Below, one piece after another: positions 16,864 to 26,021 of a stretch of 39,391 nucleotides of DNA (position 1 is its first letter; the number at the start of each line of letters is the position of its first letter). Origin of the DNA: Chryseobacterium sp. MYb7. GTDB taxonomy: Bacteria; Bacteroidota; Bacteroidia; Flavobacteriales; Weeksellaceae. The stretch lies in the NCBI RefSeq assembly GCF_002979455.1, contig NZ_PCOU01000039.1:1-39391 (forward strand), written 5' to 3'. The notes beneath the pieces are model-generated. The model was not told where the DNA came from. It made no database searches and worked only from the letters and a program-made list of their open reading frames with translations. A program made the translations under genes and the position numbers.

Positions 16864-18411
16864 ATGAAAAAAAATTACACGATTGCACTTTTCTTGTGCA
16901 CATTTCTAGGCATTTCCGGCCAAGAAACAGAAGTAATCTGGCAACGTGATATAAAGTCCAGTACGCAGGATTTCTTAAGTCAGGTTGCCACTACAATAGA
17001 TCAGCAGTATTTGATTACAGGAAGCTCAATTCAGAGCGGAAAATTACAACAAGCTAACAAACAAAATAACGGTTATGATTTCCATTTGGTTAAACTTAAC
17101 CAACAAGGAGATGAAGTCTGGGAAAAATACTTTTCCGGGCAAAATCATGACTATCTGTCCGCGACAGTCACCACACAAGATGGTGGATTTCTTTTAGCCG
17201 GAACTTCTTATTCAGGAAAGGGTCTGGATAAAAAAGAAGACTCCAAAGGAGGCTCAGACATCTGGATCATCCGTATCAACGAGTTTGGAGATGAATTATG
17301 GCAGAAAACATTAGGGAGTTCATCTGATGAAGAAGCCAGAGCAGTAATTCAAACGACAGGGTTAGGATTCTTTGTTGCAGGTAACGTGCAAAACGCTACA
17401 AAATGTTACGGTTCTAAAGATGTCTTAATTACCAGATTAGACAAAGACGGAAAAGAATTATCACAATTAATTTTAGGTGGAAAAGGCTTGGATGAGGTGG
17501 AAAAGATGATTCCAACCCGTGATGGGGGAGCACTACTTGGAGTATATTCCCGAAGCAATGCCGGAGGAACAAAGAAAACAGAAAATTATGGAGAGGGAGA
17601 TTTTTGGGTGATTAAACTTGATAAAAACTCTAAAGTAGAATGGGAAAAGAACTTTGGAGGCAAGGGTGATGATCATTTGAGAACTCTGGCTTTGACTTCA
17701 AACGGATTCATAATTGGCGGAGAATCCAGGTCAGAAAGATCGGGAAACAAAACAGTAGGTATTGAAGAAGGAACAGATCTTTGGTTGATTTCTTTAAATG
17801 AAAGGGGTGATGAACAGTGGCAGAAATCTTACAATTTCAAAAGCCGTGATGTTTTGATGGGGATGAGCGTCCTGCATTCGGCGGATGACAAATCATTTAA
17901 AGGTCTTCTTTTGGGGGGGTATACGCAGGCAGAAAGAAGAATACAAACTGATGATGAAACGTTCTGGATGCTGTATTTAGATCAGAATGGCAATGAGCAG
18001 TGGAGAAAGCATGTAAAAGGAGAATCCAGTAAGAATGAAGAAAGACTTTCCGACTTAAAACTCAACAGAGATGGATCTATTGTTCTAGCCGGAACAAGTG
18101 CAGAAGAGCTTGGTAAAGAAAACTGGAAGATAGTAAAGCTGGGCGACAAACAAGTGGATCAGTTAATCGAAAAATATGACATCAAAATCTATCCAAACCC
18201 TGTCTCTGATTATGCTTATATAGAAATTGGTTTTGATTTCAAGGATGCAAATATTCTACTGTATGATATGAGTGGAAGACAGCTTCAAAATCTTACAACG
18301 AAAAACAAAGTTACCAAGATCAATACTCAGGCACTCATTCAGGGAGCTTATCTGGTGACGATAAAAACGGACACCAATAAAACAGCAAATGCCAAATTAA
18401 TTAAGAAATAA
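16864..18411 (+). CDS. T9SS type A sorting protein with W-repeat beta-propeller
   Basis: This 515-aa protein has a signal peptide ending at ISGQ. Residues ~50-425 contain about six repeats of a blade-like unit with the core D-x-W-x-I/V-x-L/I-x2-x-G-D-E-x-W-x-K, for example SDIWIIRINEFGDELWQKTL, GDFWVIKLD and TDLWLISLNERGDEQWQKS. Each is preceded by G-G-F/G-x-L-A-G-x-S strands. The C-terminus (~435-515) is a type A T9SS sorting domain (IKIYPNPVSDYAYIEI, YDMSGRQL, GAYLVTIKT, KLIKK). It would be exported through the T9SS to the cell surface. The RHS gene starts four bases after its stop, so the two are co-transcribed. It could serve as surface carrier or adhesin for the RHS proteins, an inference from linkage. 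Confidence 0.88.
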   Translation: MKKNYTIALFLCTFLGISGQETEVIWQRDIKSSTQDFLSQVATTIDQQYLITGSSIQSGKLQQANKQNNGYDFHLVKLNQQGDEVWEKYFSGQNHDYLSATVTTQDGGFLLAGTSYSGKGLDKKEDSKGGSDIWIIRINEFGDELWQKTLGSSSDEEARAVIQTTGLGFFVAGNVQNATKCYGSKDVLITRLDKDGKELSQLILGGKGLDEVEKMIPTRDGGALLGVYSRSNAGGTKKTENYGEGDFWVIKLDKNSKVEWEKNFGGKGDDHLRTLALTSNGFIIGGESRSERSGNKTVGIEEGTDLWLISLNERGDEQWQKSYNFKSRDVLMGMSVLHSADDKSFKGLLLGGYTQAERRIQTDDETFWMLYLDQNGNEQWRKHVKGESSKNEERLSDLKLNRDGSIVLAGTSAEELGKENWKIVKLGDKQVDQLIEKYDIKIYPNPVSDYAYIEIGFDFKDANILLYDMSGRQLQNLTTKNKVTKINTQALIQGAYLVTIKTDTNKTANAKLIKK

Positions 18412-18415
18412 AACC

Positions 18416-21217
18416 ATGTTTAAGAAAATTATTTTAATTCTGACTTTCCTGATTTTTAATTTCGGAAAATCACAGATTGAAAGGAACTATGGGGATACTT
18501 CCCAACCTGTACCATCTGCCTCTTCATTTTCATCATATGTAAATACCCCCGTCTCATCTTCTACTGGCGTTCCAAGTATCGGAATTCCTTTATTATCATT
18601 GCCAACCGGAAATAAGGATTTTGAGATTACAACATCACTAAGTTATCATCCTTATAATACGGGAGAAGAAAACCCCGCCAGTGAAGTTGGTCTTGGCTGG
18701 TCTCTTTTAAAAGGAGGTGCTGTTATTTCTAGAGTGATTAATGATATAGTAGACGAGTCTAATTATGACGCAACGAAATCAAATTATAAAAAGAATTTAT
18801 TTGATGATATTTATTATTATGATCTACCCAATAATTCAGGAAAATTTAAGTTTGTAAGAGATACTATTAACAATACTTTTACCCTGAATAATATTTCGGG
18901 AAGTAACGTTAAAATAGAATATACCAGAGATTCAAATACAGCAACCCTTATTCTTAACTCTTTTAAAATAACTGACAGCAAAGGGTTTAAATATGTGTTT
19001 GAGGATTATAGCATCTCCAGATCTGATACAAGTTATAAAGGATTTAATTATAAATCTGCCTTTTTTCTGACCAAAGTAATTGATCAAAATAATAATACTA
19101 TAGCTACTTTCACTTATCAAAAAAACAATAAGTATGTAGGTACTACTAGTATTCTTTTATATCAGAACTGTAAAGTAGAGAGCATTTCTACTTCCTATGG
19201 AAAGATTGCATTTGAAAACAATTATACAAATTCAGAAGATGATGACCCCTATGTTGTAAAAAGCATTGGTTTACTAGATTTATCGTCACATCTTATCGCC
19301 AAACATCAGTTTTATTATTCTAATTTTTCCAGTCCTGCTTATCCTAATAATTCCAATAAAGGGAAAAGAATATTAACATTGCTTCAAAAGTTAGATAAAA
19401 ATCAAGCTGTCACAGAAAGGAGAGAATTTGCTTATGATCAAGAGGGATCTGAAACTAATTATGGAGCCTCTCCTAATCCTAATGAATATGGAAATTTTCT
19501 GTGTCCTGATGAAACAAAAGTTAATCCTAAAACGTATACATTGGGATTGCTCAAAAAAATGACTTTACCTGAAGGTGGGTATATAGTATATAATTTTGAG
19601 GCTAATGAAGTGTATGAAAATAAAAGTAATTTACAATTAGATACTAATCAGCTCAAAGAGCCTTCATTACAATATTTAAATATTGCTAATACCGTTAATT
19701 ATAATACAAATAGCAGTAGAAGTTATACATTTCAGGTATCAACAGCACAAAGATATTTTATTAAACTTTTAATTGATGAGGTTTACGAAATTGTAAATAT
19801 TCACGGAAATATTATCATCCCGCCAAACTATAAATTGTTGCGATCTACAGGAACAGAAGTTGGAGGAAGTACTAATAATTGTTCTATAAATATTAAGTAT
19901 TTTGATCTGGTTCCAGGAACTTATACACTTCAGTTTACAGGAAATGGTAACGGAAGTATCAAAAATTATGTGATCACCAATTTACAGACTCCTTATAAAA
20001 ATACAACTCAAATGAAAAAGGGTGCCCGTATTGCTAATATCAAATATTACGATACAGATAATACAGTAAAAAAAGGGGTATCGTATAAATATAATTTATT
20101 TGATAATAGCGGTACTAGCGGTAAATTATTTTCTGGGGAAGTCTGCAATGTGGATGGATATTCTAATCAAACGATTTTATATAGTAATGTAAAAGAAATA
20201 TATGAAGGAACTTCTGGAAATTTAGGGTATTCAAAATATTATTTCAAATTGCCAAGTGATTATACATCTAATAACTATTCTTATCTTCCTTATTATAATA
20301 TTACTTCTACTGGACTTTTAGCTAAAAAAGAAATGTATGATACACAAAATCAAATGCTTTCCAGTGAAAATACAGATTATGTACTGGATGAAATCATTGG
20401 TGCACAGGAATATACTATTTGTACTTCTTATAAATCTAAAAGTGCCTGGTTAAAATCATCAACAACAACATCTAAAACATTCTATGCTAACGGAAGCAGT
20501 TTAGAAGGTACTACAGAAACAACTTTTAATACTTCTAATTTTCAACCTGCCTATACAAAGAGTACTTCACCAGACGGTAAAATTACAGAAACCACTATAA
20601 AATATCCTTCAGATCTTTCGAATACCCGTTTGATCAATGCCAATATGCTTTCAATTCCTCTTCAAACGGAAACAAAGGTAAATGGAAGTGTTGTCAGCAA
20701 AGGTGGGGCAAAGTACGAATTTGCCGATAATTTGTATCCCTCTTCTGTAGTTACTTTTGAGATGAAAGATTTAACACCTATAACCACAATGACTTATGAT
20801 ATGTATGACAGTAAAGGAAACCCTATGCAGGTGAAAGGTAAAAATGGTATTCCTATTGTAACAATCTGGGGATATTATCAAACATTACCGATCGCTGAGA
20901 TTGCTGGAGTTTCTTATAGCCAAATCTCTAGCTTACCTTCAGTCCTTGCTGCTATAAATGCCTCCAATGCTGATGCTGATAATCCTGCTAACGAGGCGTC
21001 TCTACTGCAAGCTTTGGAAAACCTGCGTAGAGACCCGGCATTACAATCTAATCCTGTGACAATTTATACCTATGATCCTTTAATTGGGGTTACTAATTCA
21101 GTTTCTTCTAATGGAGCAAAAGTATCCTATGTATATGATTCTGCCAACAGATTGGTAAAAACAATGAATTCTGATGGAAAAACACTACAGGAATACCAGT
21201 ATAACTATAAACACTAA
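18416..21217 (+). CDS. RHS-system N-terminal subunit (SpvB/TcB-like half)
   Basis: This 933-aa protein has a Sec signal peptide ending in GKSQ. The N-terminal region has the motif TGVPSIGIPLLSLP, then LSYHPYNTG, ASEVGLGWSLLKGGAVISR and a D-E pair. This is the opening of the split RHS partners common in flavobacteria and loosely similar to SpvB/TcB starts. The C-terminal part contains RHS/YD-type repeats (NPMQVKGKNGIPIVTIWGYY, TYDPLIGVTNSVSSNGAKVSYVYDSANRLVKTMNSDG). With the next gene it would make up the two halves of an RHS shell, like TcB plus TcC. No T9SS sorting domain and no toxin domain. The stop is six bases from the next start. The periplasmic or surface location follows from the signal peptide. 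Confidence 0.85.
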   Translation: MFKKIILILTFLIFNFGKSQIERNYGDTSQPVPSASSFSSYVNTPVSSSTGVPSIGIPLLSLPTGNKDFEITTSLSYHPYNTGEENPASEVGLGWSLLKGGAVISRVINDIVDESNYDATKSNYKKNLFDDIYYYDLPNNSGKFKFVRDTINNTFTLNNISGSNVKIEYTRDSNTATLILNSFKITDSKGFKYVFEDYSISRSDTSYKGFNYKSAFFLTKVIDQNNNTIATFTYQKNNKYVGTTSILLYQNCKVESISTSYGKIAFENNYTNSEDDDPYVVKSIGLLDLSSHLIAKHQFYYSNFSSPAYPNNSNKGKRILTLLQKLDKNQAVTERREFAYDQEGSETNYGASPNPNEYGNFLCPDETKVNPKTYTLGLLKKMTLPEGGYIVYNFEANEVYENKSNLQLDTNQLKEPSLQYLNIANTVNYNTNSSRSYTFQVSTAQRYFIKLLIDEVYEIVNIHGNIIIPPNYKLLRSTGTEVGGSTNNCSINIKYFDLVPGTYTLQFTGNGNGSIKNYVITNLQTPYKNTTQMKKGARIANIKYYDTDNTVKKGVSYKYNLFDNSGTSGKLFSGEVCNVDGYSNQTILYSNVKEIYEGTSGNLGYSKYYFKLPSDYTSNNYSYLPYYNITSTGLLAKKEMYDTQNQMLSSENTDYVLDEIIGAQEYTICTSYKSKSAWLKSSTTTSKTFYANGSSLEGTTETTFNTSNFQPAYTKSTSPDGKITETTIKYPSDLSNTRLINANMLSIPLQTETKVNGSVVSKGGAKYEFADNLYPSSVVTFEMKDLTPITTMTYDMYDSKGNPMQVKGKNGIPIVTIWGYYQTLPIAEIAGVSYSQISSLPSVLAAINASNADADNPANEASLLQALENLRRDPALQSNPVTIYTYDPLIGVTNSVSSNGAKVSYVYDSANRLVKTMNSDGKTLQEYQYNYKH

Positions 21218-21223
21218 TACCTG

Positions 21224-24200
21224 ATGAAAAGAATTTTAAATATATTCAGTCTTTTATGGATAGCAGGGCATTCTTACGCCCAAACATTAAATGCTACAAC
21301 TAGTGAGAATTATGTTTATACCAAAAACTGTCTGGATGCGGACTGTATCAAAAAAACGGAAGCAATACAGTATTTTGACGGGTTGGGAAGAACGAAACAA
21401 ACAATAGGAATTAAAGCCACTCCATCCGGAAAAGATGTAGTAAATCATGTAGAATATGATGCATTTGGAAGAGTAGCTAAAGAGTATCTTCCAATCCCAC
21501 AGAATACAACACAGAATGGTGCTTTTTACTCCACTCCGCTAGCCAATGCTCCCGTAGTATTTGGGCAGGAGAAAATTTACTCTGAAAAGCAGTTTGAAAA
21601 TTCTCCCTTAAGCAGGGTTGATAAGATTACACCTTTAGGAAATGATTGGGCACAGCACCCTGTACAGATGGGATACAGTGCAAATATTGCCGGAGAGGTG
21701 AAGAAATATACTGTTATCAACTCTTGGGTCGATGAAGCTACTTATTCAAAACTGGTAGAAAGTGGAACCTATGGTGCCAATCAACTGATGAAAACTACTG
21801 CCATAGACAGCGATAATAATACTTCTGTTGAATTTAAAAATGCTGCCGGGCAAACAATTTTAGTGCGAAAAAATGATGGGATAAAGGATGTAGATACCTA
21901 TTACGTTTATAATGATTTGGGAATGCAGGTTTTCATCATTACCCCATTGGCATCTACAACCATGGTAGATGGGAATGCTTTAGATAATCTTTGTTATCAA
22001 TACCGTTATGACAGTTTGGGAAGGTTGGTAGAAAAGAAACTTCCTGGCAAAGATTGGGAATATATGGTATATGATAAAGCCGACAGACTTATCCTTTCTC
22101 GTGATACCAATATGAAGCAAAACAACCAATGGTTGATAACAAAATATGATGAGCTTGGAAGACCTGTTTATACAGGCTTTTTAACAGGAGGAGATAGAGC
22201 AACGAGACAAAATGATTTGAAAAACCTTATCATCACTGAAAAAAGAGATGCAACTGGGTTTTTCAGGAGTGCAACAAATGTTTATTATACAGAAAATTAT
22301 TTCAATGGTGAAACACCTGTCATTTTAAGTATCAATTATTACGATACATATCCACAAGGAACTCCCTCTAAACCTGCTTCTATTTTCGGACAGGACATCA
22401 TAGGGGATAATCTTAGTGCTTCCCAGAACACCAAAAATCTTCCTACCGCTTCTTATGTGAAAAATATTGATGATGATAACTGGACGTATAACTGGATCTG
22501 GTACGATTCAAAATTAAGGGCAGTTGGGAGCCATTCTATTAATCATTTAGGAGGATATACGAAAACAGAAACAAAACTGGATTTTGCTGGTGTTGCAATG
22601 CAAAGTAAAGCATACCACAAGAGAGTACAGACTGACACGGAAAGAATTATTAGTCAAATTTTTGAATATGATGATCATAACAGGCTTTTGGTACAGAAAC
22701 ATCAGGTTGATAACAATCCTGTTGAAATTCTATCTCAGAATGAATATAATGAACAGTCTCAGCTGAAAAGAAAAAAAATAGGTGGAACTTTACCTTCTTC
22801 ACCTCTTCAGGCTATAGATTATAGCTATAACGCTTTAGGTGCGCTTATTAAGATCAATGATCCTGTTAATTTAAATGGTAAATTGTTCGGATATGGAATT
22901 AAATATACCAATCCGGAATATAGTAATGTTGGTCAAGGGAAATATAATGGCACGATTACAGAAATAGATTGGCAAAACGCATCAGAGAATGTACAGAAAA
23001 GATATACCTATACTTATGATAAGCTTAACAGACTGAAAGATGCCATATACTCAGAACCAGGTTCTACAACTCCATTTAATAATTATTATAATGAGTATCT
23101 GACCTATGATCTGAATGGAAATATTAAAACCTTAAAAAGAAATGCCTTTCCTATATTTGGCACAACGGCAACACAAGTGGATGACTTGGTGTATGATTAT
23201 ACGGGAAACCGTTTAACCAAAGTAACAGAGAACTCTTTGAATGACTCAGGGTATGAAGGGGGCAATAATACTATTACCTATGATCTGAATGGGAATATGA
23301 AAGAAATGCTAGACAAAGGAATACAGTCTATCAGCTATAATTTTCTTAACCTGTCAGATACTTTTACTATTGTACAGAACGCATTTGGTAATCCTATTAA
23401 TAATACTCTTAAATATCTTTACAGTGCTGATGGAACTAAGTTTAGAAAAATCTACACAAGCCAAACCACAGGAAGAGGGGCAAGCACTACTACCCAGACT
23501 ACAGATTATCTGGATGGATTTCAATACACTTTTGAAGATGGGAGTGCCTGTCTGACCTGTAGAACAAGTAATGCTTACGAACAGCAGGCCTACAAAGGGA
23601 TTGCTGATCCTGAAAGAGTAATTACACCATTATGGAATCTTGATTTTGTAGGAACGTCGGAAGGTTATTACAGTTTCACTCAAAACCGCTATATTTACCA
23701 GTATAAAGACCATCTTGGAAATACCAGGGTAAGTTTTGCAAAAAACAGCGCAGGCGTTCCTGAAATTTTAGATACCAACAACTATTATCCTTTCGGATTA
23801 AACCATATAGGGAATACATTCTCTCCATTTGGAAGTTTCTACAGCTACAAGTACAATGGGAAAGAATTGCAGGAAAGCGGGATGTATGACTTTGGTGCAA
23901 GAATGTATATGCCGGATTTGGGAAGATGGAATGCAACAGATCCGTTAGCAGAAGCATTCAGTCAATTTAGTTCTTATCATTATGGAGCCAATAATCCGGT
24001 AATGTTTACAGATCCTGATGGGATGAGAAATGTTCCTTATGATGGAGGAGTTATCAGTAATGTTCCTGATGGCTCATATTGGTTTGCCGGGATGAATGGA
24101 AATTTCACTTATACTCCTCAGTTTAAGCAAGGAAGCAAAACTGGAGGCGGGAGTGGTGGTTCTAGCGTGAATTTGGTTAATAGAATAGCATCATTAGGCG

Positions 24201-24970
24201 GAAACTGGACTAATACCGGTTCTGGTTTCCAAGACAGCAGTTTTATAAGCCTCGGGTATGATGGAAGCTATCAAAGCCTTAATAGCAAAAACGCTGAAGG
24301 TGGTATTGGAGATGCGTATGTAAATATTCCTACAGTAGAGCTTTCGGGTAATTTTGCGATTGAATTTGCATTACAGCTTCGAAATCACATAAATGATTAT
24401 ATGGCTGGGTGGAATGCCCAAAGTATGCTTGAATGGAAAAAATTAAGTTGTCCACGTTGTTTTGATGGTCCTATAACTTTTATAGGAAATGCTGGAGATC
24501 CAGCTGGGGTCTTTGATATTGGAGGTCAGGTGATTAGCAACTGGAAGCCTGAAAATAGGTACCTAGCGATGGGTGTTGGAATTATTGGAGGTATAGCTTT
24601 GAGAAAGCCGGGGTTAGCGGTAAAAGAAGCTGATGGTGCTTTTTATTCAATTGCATATGAAATGAAACTTGCTAAATCATCATACCCAGGAGTAACCCGA
24701 TATATGCACTTCAAAGAAGCTAATATTGCATTAGAGTCTGCTATGAAATCAAACCCATTATTAAATGAATTAGGGATAGCTATACCAAAATCGGTATCAG
24801 GCTCTATTATAGGAAAGTCACCTAAAAATTGGGTTTGGCACCATGATATTGATAAAGGTGTTATGCAGTTAGTTCCAAAAAGCCAACATCCTAATGTTCC
24901 TGGTGGAATCTTTTGGGAAACAATGCACCCAGGAAGAAAAGGAGGATTTTCAATTTGGGGAAAAAAATAA
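21224..24970 (+). CDS. DUF6443/RHS core protein with C-terminal WHH nuclease toxin
   Basis: This 1248-aa protein has a signal peptide ending in SYAQ. A DUF6443 N-terminal part (CIKKTEAIQYFDGLGRTKQ) is followed by many YD repeats (YDALGR-like: YDSLGRLVEK, YDKADRLI, YDELGRPVY, YTYDKLNRLKD, YDLNGN). The RHS-associated core occupies about residues 820-934: YKDHLGNTRVSF, YNGKELQESGMYDFGARMY, GRWNATDPLAE, YHYGANNPVMFTDPDGM. The variable tail (935-1248) ends in an HNH/Endo VII-type WHH domain: W1205-H1206-H1207, then MQLVP (1214-1218), H1222, G1227-G1228 and a closing IWG. That family contains nuclease toxins of polymorphic systems. DNA or RNA as target is not decided. An acidic immunity candidate follows 15 bases later. 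Confidence 0.9.
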   Translation: MKRILNIFSLLWIAGHSYAQTLNATTSENYVYTKNCLDADCIKKTEAIQYFDGLGRTKQTIGIKATPSGKDVVNHVEYDAFGRVAKEYLPIPQNTTQNGAFYSTPLANAPVVFGQEKIYSEKQFENSPLSRVDKITPLGNDWAQHPVQMGYSANIAGEVKKYTVINSWVDEATYSKLVESGTYGANQLMKTTAIDSDNNTSVEFKNAAGQTILVRKNDGIKDVDTYYVYNDLGMQVFIITPLASTTMVDGNALDNLCYQYRYDSLGRLVEKKLPGKDWEYMVYDKADRLILSRDTNMKQNNQWLITKYDELGRPVYTGFLTGGDRATRQNDLKNLIITEKRDATGFFRSATNVYYTENYFNGETPVILSINYYDTYPQGTPSKPASIFGQDIIGDNLSASQNTKNLPTASYVKNIDDDNWTYNWIWYDSKLRAVGSHSINHLGGYTKTETKLDFAGVAMQSKAYHKRVQTDTERIISQIFEYDDHNRLLVQKHQVDNNPVEILSQNEYNEQSQLKRKKIGGTLPSSPLQAIDYSYNALGALIKINDPVNLNGKLFGYGIKYTNPEYSNVGQGKYNGTITEIDWQNASENVQKRYTYTYDKLNRLKDAIYSEPGSTTPFNNYYNEYLTYDLNGNIKTLKRNAFPIFGTTATQVDDLVYDYTGNRLTKVTENSLNDSGYEGGNNTITYDLNGNMKEMLDKGIQSISYNFLNLSDTFTIVQNAFGNPINNTLKYLYSADGTKFRKIYTSQTTGRGASTTTQTTDYLDGFQYTFEDGSACLTCRTSNAYEQQAYKGIADPERVITPLWNLDFVGTSEGYYSFTQNRYIYQYKDHLGNTRVSFAKNSAGVPEILDTNNYYPFGLNHIGNTFSPFGSFYSYKYNGKELQESGMYDFGARMYMPDLGRWNATDPLAEAFSQFSSYHYGANNPVMFTDPDGMRNVPYDGGVISNVPDGSYWFAGMNGNFTYTPQFKQGSKTGGGSGGSSVNLVNRIASLGGNWTNTGSGFQDSSFISLGYDGSYQSLNSKNAEGGIGDAYVNIPTVELSGNFAIEFALQLRNHINDYMAGWNAQSMLEWKKLSCPRCFDGPITFIGNAGDPAGVFDIGGQVISNWKPENRYLAMGVGIIGGIALRKPGLAVKEADGAFYSIAYEMKLAKSSYPGVTRYMHFKEANIALESAMKSNPLLNELGIAIPKSVSGSIIGKSPKNWVWHHDIDKGVMQLVPKSQHPNVPGGIFWETMHPGRKGGFSIWGKK

Positions 24971-24985
24971 TTTAAATATAAAAAA

Positions 24986-25312
24986 ATGAAACTACTAGAT
25001 TTAGTAAAGTATTTTAGAGATGGAGGCTCTTTTGAAGAGTTTTGTCAAAAACAATCTTTGGATCTTGAATCTGAAGCTATTGAAATTTATATGGAACAGC
25101 CCTTGAAAATTGACAATGATCTGGCTTTCTTTGAAATTGAGAAAACAGAAGGTTATATTGAGTATGATTATAATAATATAAAATATTCTAACCTTTTTGA
25201 TTTCTATTATTTTTTGGATGCTATAGAAGAATCGAGAAATGATCAAAATCAGTCATTATCAAATGAAGAACTTACAAAGCTTCTGTTCAATTATGCAATT
25301 AATGATGCGTAA
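24986..25312 (+). CDS. Putative immunity protein for the WHH toxin
   Basis: This 108-aa protein of no recognised family is strongly acidic (24 Asp/Glu against 9 Lys/Arg), soluble and without a signal peptide. The first half is helical (LLDLVKYFRDGGSFEEFCQKQSLD). The middle contains strands with aromatic residues (AFFEIEKTEGYIEYDYNNIKY) and the end is helical. Its position directly behind the toxin-encoding 3' end, on the same strand and followed by a terminator, together with its acidity, fits an immunity protein that neutralises a basic nuclease in the cytoplasm. The assignment is by position; no motif proves it. Very AT-rich codon use like the toxin tail suggests that the toxin-immunity pair was exchanged as a unit. 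Confidence 0.7.
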   Translation: MKLLDLVKYFRDGGSFEEFCQKQSLDLESEAIEIYMEQPLKIDNDLAFFEIEKTEGYIEYDYNNIKYSNLFDFYYFLDAIEESRNDQNQSLSNEELTKLLFNYAINDA

Positions 25313-25325
25313 ACAATATCTGGTT

Positions 25326-25357
25326 AAAGGTAGCCTATTTCTATAGGCTACCTTTTT
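25326..25357 (+). terminator. Rho-independent terminator of the RHS operon
   Basis: ggtagcctat (25329-25338) pairs perfectly with ataggctacc (25343-25352) over a 4-nt loop. Three A-T pairs extend the stem and a 5-T tract follows. It ends the toxin-immunity operon. Confidence 0.93.
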
Positions 25358-25376
25358 CCTAATACAAAATTTGCTA

Positions 25377-25801
25377 ATGTATAAACTTATTGAACCAGAA
25401 GTAGCCGGAAGCTTAGGTAATCAAACGCAAATGGATATTTTTTTCCTCCTCTTATTAAAAATCTTCATTATGAATTCGAGGGTTGGCTAGATAATGATAT
25501 TTTAGAGTCCTTTCCATGTTATATAGTAATAGTAACAGAGAAGCTAAGAAAAGTTATAGAAACTGAAAAACTTACAGGTATTATTTTTGATGAGGTCATA
25601 ATATCTAAATCAGAAACCTTTTTAGAGCTTTACCCTAATAAAGAACTTCCAACCTTCTTTTGGGCCAAAATAAGTTGAAAATCAAATAGAGATGACTTTT
25701 TTATAACGGAGAAAAATACTTTAGCTGTTTCTGAAAGAGCTTATTTATTATTAAAAAATTACAACATAGATCAAGCTGATATTGAGGAGTTAGAATATTA
25801 G
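25377..25801 (+). pseudogene. Decayed orphan immunity-like gene
   Basis: Starting from ATG 25377 the frame gives MYKLIEPEVAGSLGNQTQMDI. At a run of seven T (25438-25444) the frame is lost and closes at TAG 25488. Shifting by one base continues a coherent protein (PPLIKNLHYEFEGWLDND, ESFPCYIVIVTEKL, FDEVIISKSETFLELYPN, LPTFFWAKIS), then an in-frame TGA at 25676-25678 and a readable tail to TAG 25799-25801. The whole resembles a hypothetical-protein family commonly found behind flavobacterial RHS toxins and presumed to be immunity proteins; this match is from memory. Two independent lesions argue for a true pseudogene rather than a sequencing error. It lies behind the operon terminator as an orphan. 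Confidence 0.8.
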
Positions 25802-25826
25802 AGGATATTTTAATATATTAACTAAG

Positions 25827-25857
25827 CGGGCAACCCATATAGGATTGCCCGTTTTTT
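25827..25857 (+). terminator. Rho-independent terminator
   Basis: cgggcaa (25827-25833) pairs with ttgcccg (25845-25851) with further pairing inside, and six T follow. It closes the immunity-like pseudogene and suggests that this gene was once an independent transcription end. Confidence 0.88.
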
Positions 25858-25970
25858 ATTTTTAATGTGAATCTATAATTAGAAATGGACTTCACAGTTT
25901 TTTATTTAGTTGACACAAATATTGACACTTTTTATTTTAAATTGTTAGTAAATTGTTGGTTATTAATAAT

Positions 25971-26021
25971 TTAAATTACGTATTTATAGTTCCAAAGATA
26001 TTGAAGTAGTTTTTCCGTCAT
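25971..26021 (-). pseudogene. Remnant of the DUF2851 5' end downstream of bshA
   Basis: ATG at 26021 opens a frame reading MTEKLLQYLWNYK, identical to the first 13 residues of DUF2851, then three unrelated codons and a stop at 25971. It starts 28 bases after the bshA stop codon, the spacing expected of an operon partner. The likeliest reading is that this is the original 5' end of a DUF2851 gene cut off by insertion of the island. Confidence 0.8.

Larger units (their letters stand above)
15976..25983. mobile_element. RHS toxin island between direct repeats
   Basis: About 10 kb of plus-strand accessory DNA sits between two identical 42-bp repeats and interrupts a minus-strand gene series (GH3, bshA, DUF2851, pspC, GNAT). 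It holds a structured non-coding leader, the T9SS/RHS/toxin/immunity operon and an immunity pseudogene. No integrase, transposase or relaxase is visible, so the mechanism of arrival is unknown. A homologous exchange, a trans-acting integrase or a T9SS/RHS-specific process are all possible. The unit may also include the DUF2851 gene (left edge then near 14700), because a C-terminal remnant of that gene lies beyond it. Confidence 0.6.
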
